A DNA stretch of 11,837 bases from an uncultured Maribacter sp. GTDB taxonomy: Bacteria; Bacteroidota; Bacteroidia; Flavobacteriales; Flavobacteriaceae. The notes under the pieces are model-generated. The model was not told the origin of the DNA and did not search any database. It saw only the letters and a program-made list of their open reading frames with translations. Positions 6,433 to 11,837 of this stretch are shown in pieces. The stretch's first letter is position 1; each line of letters begins with the position of its first letter. The stretch covers positions 1 to 11,837 of the forward strand of contig CAJQMW010000560.1 of assembly GCA_905479535.1 (NCBI GenBank), in the 5' to 3' direction. The translations under genes and the position numbers were made by a program.

Positions 6433-6524
6433 TACTTTTTAAAATACTCCTGGCTAATCCTTTGTATCCTCTTAGCTGACAACGGTTTTGTCCTAGAACA
6501 TCAATCGAAAAAAAAAATCTAATC

Positions 6525-7739
6525 ATGAGTACTCTTGTTAATCAGCGTATCGCCATTGTGGATGCGCTTCGCGGTTTTGCCTTGGCAGGAATCGTCATTG
6601 TTCATATTGTTGAAAATTACGTTGGTGCTCCAACGCCTGAAAATACTATGCAAGGAACGCATGTTGGTGTGTTTGACAATATCGTTGACGGGTTTATTTT
6701 TCTTTTTTTTAGAGGTAAGTTTTTTGCCCTTTTTTCCTTTCTTTTTGGTCTCAGTTTTTATCTACAGCTCAATCGAAAAAAAGATAAGGATAAACACTTT
6801 GTCGGTCGCTTTATCTGGCGCCTGGCATTATTGTTCCTAATTGGCTATGCCCACAGCCTGTTTTATCGGGGAGATATTTTAACGGTTTATGCCCTTTTGG
6901 GCGTTTTCTTGGTTCTTTTTTATCAAGTTTCTAACAAATGGGTACTGATTTTTACTGGATTATTGTTTTTAGGGCTTGGTAGATATCTTGTATTTCTCAT
7001 AACAAACGGGGGCAATATTTTCATACCTGGGGAATTCAGTCCCAACAGTCCAGAGGTTCTGACTTATTTTGACGCTATAAAAAACGGAAGCCTTTGGGAT
7101 GTGTTTAGAAGCAATGCCGTTGAGGGACATTTAATGAAGATGGACTTTCAACTGGGGATATTCTCAAGAGGCTATATCACCTTCGGGTTTTTCCTTTTGG
7201 GAATGGTTGTAGGGCGATTGAAGTTCTTTGAAAATCTTAAACAATTAAAAAAAGAAACAATGAAGGCCCTGATTTATTCAATCGTCGGTTTCTTCGTTTC
7301 CCTTGGTTTAGTAATCCTGGTATTTTCACAATTAGGACCTATCGTACAATTTGATAATTGGTTAAGCATGTTGGGCCTCACACTTGCGGACTTGAACAAT
7401 ATATTCATGACTTTTATACTGATTTGTGCATTCGTATTTGCCTACCGAAAGAATTGGGGAGAACGAGTTCTTACCGTATTCGTATCCTATGGAAAAATGG
7501 CACTGACCAATTATTTTGTGCAAAGTATCATTGGTACGTTCATATTCTTTGGGTGGGGATTGGGTCATTTAGGCACAATCCCCAATAGCTATGCCTTTTT
7601 GTTGTCCTTGTTCATCATTGCCTTGCAGGTCGTATTTAGTAAGTTATGGCTTTCGTATTTTGCTTATGGTCCTCTAGAATGGCTATGGAGAAGCGCAACC
7701 TATTTTAGATGGTTTCCAATTCGTAAGAAAAGTGCTTAA
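6525..7739 (+). CDS. DUF418 (YeiB-like) polytopic membrane protein
   Basis: This 404-residue protein has about nine or ten membrane helices. It carries DUF418 hallmarks: the N-terminal RIAIVDALRGFALAGIVIVH (8-27), a loop and helix with FRGKFFALFSFLFGLSF (62-78), RLALLFLIGYAHS followed by GDIL (99-119), the conserved SYGKMALTNYFVQS (321-334), and the terminal signature GPLEWLWR (382-389). Members lie in the cytoplasmic membrane and are related in overall plan to acyltransferase-3 proteins. A transport or acyl-transfer role has been suggested for the group, but the substrate is not known and cannot be inferred here. The start at 6525 gives the family's usual N-terminus. A terminator upstream and a repeat-rich spacer downstream suggest a single-gene unit. 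Confidence 0.92.
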   Translation: MSTLVNQRIAIVDALRGFALAGIVIVHIVENYVGAPTPENTMQGTHVGVFDNIVDGFIFLFFRGKFFALFSFLFGLSFYLQLNRKKDKDKHFVGRFIWRLALLFLIGYAHSLFYRGDILTVYALLGVFLVLFYQVSNKWVLIFTGLLFLGLGRYLVFLITNGGNIFIPGEFSPNSPEVLTYFDAIKNGSLWDVFRSNAVEGHLMKMDFQLGIFSRGYITFGFFLLGMVVGRLKFFENLKQLKKETMKALIYSIVGFFVSLGLVILVFSQLGPIVQFDNWLSMLGLTLADLNNIFMTFILICAFVFAYRKNWGERVLTVFVSYGKMALTNYFVQSIIGTFIFFGWGLGHLGTIPNSYAFLLSLFIIALQVVFSKLWLSYFAYGPLEWLWRSATYFRWFPIRKKSA

Positions 7740-7743
7740 ATTG

Positions 7744-7779
7744 TACCTTTGAAAGGTAGTGGAGTCTTTGTTGAAAGGT
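7744..7779. promoter_or_regulatory. 15-base palindrome containing a TAnnTTTG box, plus a direct repeat
   Basis: TACCTTTGAAAGGTA at 7744-7758 is a perfect palindrome around a central G, starting 5 bases after the DUF418 stop. Its left half reads TACCTTTG, an exact match to the Bacteroidota -7 consensus TAnnTTTG. The segment TTGAAAGGT recurs at 7749-7757 and 7771-7779, 22 bases apart and so roughly two helical turns. No TTG lies at the right distance upstream; the nearest is TTC, 21 bases away. It could be an operator and promoter for the membrane protein at 7886, about 130 bases downstream. There is no T run, so it is not a good terminator. Confidence 0.3.
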
Positions 7780-7885
7780 TGCTCGGCATTACGGGCTTTT
7801 CATCGAAATATTTAAAATAATTTAATTTGGTATGCGTTCTTAGAGCTCCACAAATGGTTCCCCACGACCGTGAAACTTTTTTTAT

Positions 7886-8368
7886 ATGAATTTCATCAAA
7901 GGAATTTTACCTTGGAAGCGCACTTTGTTTATTTCAATAGTGGTACTTCTACTTTTGAACATTTCTAGTTTTTACGGTCTCTACACCAACAAATTTTATT
8001 TCTTTAAAATTGATAATTACATATTTCCTATTCTCACCATAGTGCACTTTATTTTTCTTTACGTCATGTGGTTTAAGATAAAAGAGGATGAACTTAGTGA
8101 TCCTCCCATGCGAAATTTGGAATATTCCCTCTACATCATTCTCTTTGTTTATTTGTATAAGTCGTTTGATAATCTCTTCATTCTGATATCCTATGGCGAA
8201 TTTGAAAACCACCTTCTACCCAGTACTTTTTTACCATTAGGAATACTCATTTTTACCTTACACTTATTACTCATTGGCCTTACCTTACTAGCTTTTAGTT
8301 ATAGGAAAGAAGTCGTTGGAAACTATCTTTTTGATGATATGAACCAACATGTGGACAGCTGGAAATAG
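7886..8368 (+). CDS. Four-helix integral membrane protein, function unknown
   Basis: This 160-residue protein has predicted membrane helices at about 12-32, 43-63, 79-101 and 112-136, rich in Leu, Ile and Phe. A short charged segment (KIKEDELSDPPMRN, about 64-77) lies between helices 2 and 3, and a polar C-terminal tail ends in HVDSWK. I do not recognise a named family. The ATG at 7886 is the first in frame and directly precedes the first helix. The gene stands alone on the plus strand, 146 bases after the DUF418 gene and 172 bases before the two-component system. It could be functionally linked to the sensor kinase, but nothing in the sequence shows that. Confidence 0.72.
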   Translation: MNFIKGILPWKRTLFISIVVLLLLNISSFYGLYTNKFYFFKIDNYIFPILTIVHFIFLYVMWFKIKEDELSDPPMRNLEYSLYIILFVYLYKSFDNLFILISYGEFENHLLPSTFLPLGILIFTLHLLLIGLTLLAFSYRKEVVGNYLFDDMNQHVDSWK

Positions 8369-8458
8369 GTACCGGATTTTTATCTAAATGCTTTTCATCC
8401 CCTTTATAGACGATTACGACCCATTATTTGTAAGGAAAATATTGTTCTTCAGACTGTT

Positions 8459-8489
8459 ATGTAAGAGCAGGATCTTATACATTCTTTTT
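8459..8489 (+). terminator. Weak candidate terminator between the membrane protein and the two-component genes
   Basis: TAAGA (8462-8466) pairs with TCTTA (8473-8477), and ATG (8459-8461) pairs with CAT (8480-8482) past a two-base bulge. TCTTTTT follows. The stem is short and AT-rich, so this is tentative. The rest of the 172-base spacer shows no clear promoter, although TACTTTTT at 8511-8518 resembles part of a -7 element. Confidence 0.3.
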
Positions 8490-8540
8490 ACTCCCGTGAT
8501 ATTTGTGTGATACTTTTTATATTGTTTTGTATTGGCTATT

Positions 8541-9239
8541 ATGAAAGACATTTTAATCATAGAGGACGATCCGGAAATCATAAGAATTTTAGAACTGCAT
8601 CTAGAGGACTTGAGTTATAAAATATCAAAGGCCGTGGACGGTGCCCAAGGGCTGAAAATGGCACTTGCCAATGACTACGACCTTGTTATTCTGGATTTGA
8701 CCTTACCAACCCTTGACGGAGTGGAAATATGCAAGAAGCTACGAGCCGAAAAAAATACGCCTATTATTATGCTCACTGCCAAGTCAGAAGAAATAGACCG
8801 GGTCTTAGGTTTAGAAATTGGAGCGGACGATTATATCACCAAACCTTTTAGTATTCGGGAGCTACTGGCAAGAATTAAAGCAGTACTGCGAAGAACCGCT
8901 CAAAACGAACAGCAGGAAAATAATTCATCCGCTATTACCGCAGAAGGTCTATTCATCGATATCGATAAAAGAAAAGTAGTCTTGGCCGATAAAAAAATTG
9001 ATTTATCCCCAAAGGAGTTTGAATTACTGGTTTTGATGGCCTCCAATCCGGGTCGAAACTATACACGTACCGAATTATTGAACATGATATGGGGTTATAA
9101 TTTTGAAGGTTATGAGCATACGGTAAATTCTCATATCAACAGACTAAGGGCTAAGATTGAATCTGACATGACCAATCCCAACTATATTCTGACTACTTGG
9201 GGTGTTGGTTATAAGTTTAATGAAGACATTGCTGTATGA
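8541..9239 (+). CDS. OmpR/PhoB-family response regulator
   Basis: This 232-residue response regulator has a receiver domain at about 1-118 and a winged-helix DNA-binding domain at about 135-230. Visible receiver residues are the acidic pair in IIEDD (8-10), phospho-acceptor Asp52 in VILDLTLP, Thr79 in MLTAK, and Lys101 in ITKPF. The effector domain shows DLSPKEFELLVLMASNPG, the recognition region HTVNSHINRLRAKIE, and the wing TTWGVGYKF. I chose ATG 8541 because it places MKDILIIEDD at the family's normal N-terminus; an in-frame TTG at 8532 would add only three residues. Its stop overlaps the kinase start by 4 bases (ATGA at 9236-9239), so the two are translationally coupled. Its targets are unknown. 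Confidence 0.95.
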   Translation: MKDILIIEDDPEIIRILELHLEDLSYKISKAVDGAQGLKMALANDYDLVILDLTLPTLDGVEICKKLRAEKNTPIIMLTAKSEEIDRVLGLEIGADDYITKPFSIRELLARIKAVLRRTAQNEQQENNSSAITAEGLFIDIDKRKVVLADKKIDLSPKEFELLVLMASNPGRNYTRTELLNMIWGYNFEGYEHTVNSHINRLRAKIESDMTNPNYILTTWGVGYKFNEDIAV

Positions 9240-10729
9240 GCAACATAGAAAAGACACTTACCCCCACCCTAGTCAAAAAATTATGGGTTGCTTTCGTTCT
9301 ACTGGTCATTTTAATGGGTGCCGCCTATATATTCACGACGGGCTACCTTACCAATAAACATAATCAGGCCATTACGCAAAGGGTAAATGCTAAGGTCGCG
9401 GAGCATGTCATCCAAGAAAAATTTCAAAACGCCTCCCCCTTTTTGGAGGATGGCAGCGTTAACAAGGAGCTTTTTGGGGATTTGATGCACGATATGATGG
9501 CGGTAAACCGCAGGATAGAAGTGTACCTTCTCAACGAGTTGGGAGAAATACGATACTCGGTGGTTTTAGACCACAATGAGAACGAGCCTTCTAAAAGGGT
9601 TTCCTTAGCTCCTATCAATTCTTTTATTCAAACTAAGGGAAACGAATTCATTGTTGGAGATGACCCTTTGAATCCTAATGAACCAAAGATTTTCTCCGCT
9701 GCTCCGTTCGATATAAACGGTAAAAAGGGATTTATATATATCATCCTTGCGGGAAAAGAGTTTCAATTAATCAGTGACAATCTTTTAGGACGGTATTTTA
9801 CCAAATTGGGAATAGGGGCAACACTGTTGACCATGCTTTTTGCGGCCATCATCGGAATGCTAAGCATTTGGTTCCTGACAAAAAACCTGAGATTGATTAC
9901 ACATACGGTCCGTAAATTCAGGGAGGGCGATTTGGATATTAGAATAGAGAATCCGGAGAAATCCGATATCGCCGTTTTTGCACATTCTTTCAATGAAATG
10001 GCCGATAGTATCGTTGGAAATATGGATAAGATGAAATCCGTAGATACCTTAAGAAGGGAATTGATCGCTAACGTTTCCCACGATTTACGTACGCCTTTGG
10101 CTATTCTTAAAGGTTATGTAGAAACCCTTCAGATGAAAAAGGATTCCTTGACGGAAGAACAAAAACAGGAATACCTTCAGATTACACATGATAATATTGA
10201 CAAACTTTCAAACCTGATTAACCAATTGTTCGATTATTCCAAACTAGAGGCCGAACAGATAGCACCGATTAAGGAGCCTTTTTCGATAACGGAACTTTCC
10301 CACGACCTTATCGCAAAATTCAAGGTTTTGGCCGAGCAGAAAAAAATCTCGCTTCAATTGGATAATCCAAAGTCGAACTATATGGTATTTGCCGATGTGA
10401 GCTTAGTGGAAAGAGCTCTACAGAACCTTATTGAAAACGCCATAAAATATACCGAAGAAGGTGGGAAAGTAACGCTAAGCTTGTTAAAAAAAGGAAAGAA
10501 CATTGAAATAAATATCACGGATACGGGTACGGGTATTCCTGTAAACGAACAGCCCTTTATTTTTGACCGCTACAAACAAGTGGATAAGAGCACAAAAAAA
10601 CAAGGCTACGGACTGGGACTGGCTATTGTGAAAAAAATAATGGAATTGCACGGCACCACTATTACGGTGCTCAGCAAACCCCGTGAAGGAAGTTCTTTTG
10701 TTTTCAATTTACCGGCCTATCAAGTATAA
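9236..10729 (+). CDS. Membrane-bound sensor histidine kinase
   Basis: This 497-residue kinase is the partner of the response regulator at 8541. Domains in order: membrane helix at about 15-36, extracytoplasmic sensor region at about 37-188, second helix at about 191-214, HAMP at about 215-267, HisKA with LIANVSHDLRTPL (His282 as the phosphorylation site), and HATPase_c with the N box NLIENAIKY (397-405), G1 DTGTGIP (429-435), F box IFDRYKQVDKSTKKQ (442-456) and G2 GYGLGLAI (457-464). The sensor region contains VEHV-like alpha/beta segments that could be a PAS/PDC-type fold, but the signal cannot be inferred. All catalytic motifs are intact. A bidirectional terminator follows. Confidence 0.95.
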   Translation: MSNIEKTLTPTLVKKLWVAFVLLVILMGAAYIFTTGYLTNKHNQAITQRVNAKVAEHVIQEKFQNASPFLEDGSVNKELFGDLMHDMMAVNRRIEVYLLNELGEIRYSVVLDHNENEPSKRVSLAPINSFIQTKGNEFIVGDDPLNPNEPKIFSAAPFDINGKKGFIYIILAGKEFQLISDNLLGRYFTKLGIGATLLTMLFAAIIGMLSIWFLTKNLRLITHTVRKFREGDLDIRIENPEKSDIAVFAHSFNEMADSIVGNMDKMKSVDTLRRELIANVSHDLRTPLAILKGYVETLQMKKDSLTEEQKQEYLQITHDNIDKLSNLINQLFDYSKLEAEQIAPIKEPFSITELSHDLIAKFKVLAEQKKISLQLDNPKSNYMVFADVSLVERALQNLIENAIKYTEEGGKVTLSLLKKGKNIEINITDTGTGIPVNEQPFIFDRYKQVDKSTKKQGYGLGLAIVKKIMELHGTTITVLSKPREGSSFVFNLPAYQV

Positions 10730-10752
10730 GGTGGGAAAATTAGTGCTATGAA

Positions 10753-10778
10753 AAAGCCCTACCAAATGGAAGGGCTTT
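10753..10778. terminator. Bidirectional rho-independent terminator between convergent genes
   Basis: A perfect 8-base-pair stem (AAAGCCCT at 10753-10760 and AGGGCTTT at 10771-10778) has a 10-base loop, inside which CC/GG can extend pairing past a mismatch. On the plus strand AA and a six-T run follow; on the minus strand the stem is followed by about five T. It lies between the kinase stop (10729) and the stop of the convergent AAA gene (10785), so it can serve both. Confidence 0.85.
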
Positions 10779-10784
10779 AATTTT

Positions 10785-11837
10785 TTAAAGGCCACTAATG
10801 AAACTACCGTAGAGGTCTTTAAATTGATAACCTTCCGTGAACCTATTTTTATTCAACTTCTTATACGCCACAAGACCCCACAACACCAATTCCTTTAAGA
10901 AATACGTATCTTCTTTCGGAAAATCCGGTTGGTGCTTTTTTAGTAAGGCGTTCAATTGCGGGATACTATCCAAGGTCCTTTTGTATTCCTCGTCCGTGAA
11001 ATCATCCAGCAGCTCAAAACCTTCCCCTTGAAAGAACCAATGGAGTAATTCATCATAAGGTGTTTCCTCGTCTTTTCGTTCCAACTTATTGATTTTAGGA
11101 AAATACGCCGGAAAAATTGACTTCACGGCATCATCGATTAATATGGCGGCAACTCCGTCCGCTCCTTCTTGCTCACCTTCATAAACCAGTTCAATTTTTC
11201 CGGTAATCGCCGGAATAACACCAAGAAAATCACTTAGGCGAACCATAGTTTTGTCCGCTCCCGTTAGGAGTGCCCTTCTTTCCGCCGTACTCAATAAGTT
11301 CTCGAACGCGGTGATGGATGTGCGAGCGCTTACCCCACTTTTTGCGTCTACGTATTCACTATTCCTTGCTTCAAAACTGATCTGTTCCAACAAATCCTTT
11401 GCAATGTCGGGAACATACACGGCATCTGACTGTCTAGAATCCAAGTTGGACTCCTGTTCCGTTATTTTACGGGCCGTATCAATATCATCCGGATAATGGG
11501 TCAATATCTGCGAACCAATTCTATCTTTCAAGGGCGTTACAATGCTTCCCCTGTTCGTGTAATCCTCTGGGTTTGCCGTAAAAACGAACTGAATGTCCAA
11601 GGGTAATCGTAGCTTAAAACCCCTTATTTGAATATCGCCCTCTTCTAAAATATTAAAGAGCGATACCTGAATCCTTGCCTGCAAATCGGGAAGTTCATTT
11701 ATAACGAAAATACAACGGTTCGCTCTTGGTATCATTCCGAAATGAATGACACGGTCGTCCGCATAGGATAATTTCAGGTTTGCCGCTTTTATCGGGTCTA
11801 CATCACCGATTAAATCCGCCACCGTTACATCTGGCGT
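10785..11837 (-). CDS. Magnesium-chelatase-like (MoxR/ChlI-type) AAA+ ATPase, 5' end outside window
   Basis: The frame is open to the right edge, giving 350 visible residues of the C-terminal part; the Walker A region lies outside. Numbering from the edge, visible motifs are the Walker B strand CIFVINELPDL (42-52), LFNILEEGDIQIRGF (60-74, the helix-2 insert typical of this AAA clade), sensor 1 in FVFTANPEDY (Asn89), and TPLKDRIGS with Arg106 as a likely arginine finger. A helical lid domain follows, and then a C-terminal extension of roughly 130 residues rich in acidic and aromatic residues. Bacteroidota members are often named magnesium chelatase, although these bacteria generally lack chlorophyll synthesis. 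A MoxR-like chaperone role, usually with a VWA-domain partner, is more plausible. The Walker B reads INE rather than the usual DE pair. A GTG at 11822 in frame is internal and not the start. Confidence 0.88.
   Translation of the reverse strand, partial: TPDVTVADLIGDVDPIKAANLKLSYADDRVIHFGMIPRANRCIFVINELPDLQARIQVSLFNILEEGDIQIRGFKLRLPLDIQFVFTANPEDYTNRGSIVTPLKDRIGSQILTHYPDDIDTARKITEQESNLDSRQSDAVYVPDIAKDLLEQISFEARNSEYVDAKSGVSARTSITAFENLLSTAERRALLTGADKTMVRLSDFLGVIPAITGKIELVYEGEQEGADGVAAILIDDAVKSIFPAYFPKINKLERKDEETPYDELLHWFFQGEGFELLDDFTDEEYKRTLDSIPQLNALLKKHQPDFPKEDTYFLKELVLWGLVAYKKLNKNRFTEGYQFKDLYGSFISGL

Noticed and set aside
8532..8540. TTG at 8532 as the response regulator start
   Set aside because: It would add only MAI before the normal MKDILIIEDD N-terminus. 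ATG 8541 is the better start by codon choice and family length.
11820..11822. GTG at 11822 as the start of the AAA ATPase
   Set aside because: The frame remains open to the window edge, and the protein would lack Walker A. The true start must lie to the right.
1..11837. CRISPR array, tRNA, rRNA or insertion sequence
   Set aside because: I saw no regularly spaced repeats, no cloverleaf-type sequence, no rRNA-like segment and no transposase or recombinase gene in the window.

Overview
The window looks like chromosomal DNA from a marine-type member of the Flavobacteriaceae (Bacteroidota). Supporting signs are a moderately low G+C content, weak ribosome-binding sites, TAnnTTTG-like promoter elements, and several proteins of types common in that family: paired lipase-like alpha/beta hydrolases with an N-terminal anchor, a DUF418 membrane protein, a CorA ending in KKKDWL, and a 'magnesium chelatase' AAA protein with an INELPDL Walker B. 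The genus cannot be fixed from the sequence alone.

Region 1-1430 reads as an accessory block. It holds the 3' end of an unrecognised gene, a convergent SRPBCC/AHSA1-type gene that overlaps that 3' end, and a divergent HxlR-type regulator. These are the most AT-rich genes here (33 G+C in 120 bases at 961-1080, against 46 in 120 for two samples of the histidine kinase). The block ends in a long imperfect inverted repeat (1242-1406) with a perfect 19-base palindrome inside. This resembles a cassette recombination site or a palindromic repeat element.

Region 1431-5855 is entirely on the minus strand. In transcription order it holds truA and corA (37 bases apart), a small secreted protein with its own candidate promoter and terminator, and two tandem anchored alpha/beta hydrolases overlapping by 8 bases. 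The upstream hydrolase carries a one-base frameshift at about 2919-2923 while its catalytic motifs remain intact.

Region 5955-10729 is on the plus strand. It holds a four-helix membrane protein followed by a terminator, a DUF418 polytopic membrane protein, a second four-helix membrane protein, and an OmpR-type response regulator overlapping its histidine kinase by 4 bases. A bidirectional terminator separates the kinase from a convergent AAA ATPase gene that runs off the right edge.

Nothing in the window amounts to a clear undescribed defence or mobile system. The most informative anomalies are the attC-like palindrome beside the AT-rich regulator/SRPBCC pair, the frameshifted hydrolase with a Lys in place of the oxyanion-hole His, the TruA with an altered active-site motif, and a palindrome plus direct repeat after the DUF418 gene. 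No stretch longer than 300 bases lacks a gene.
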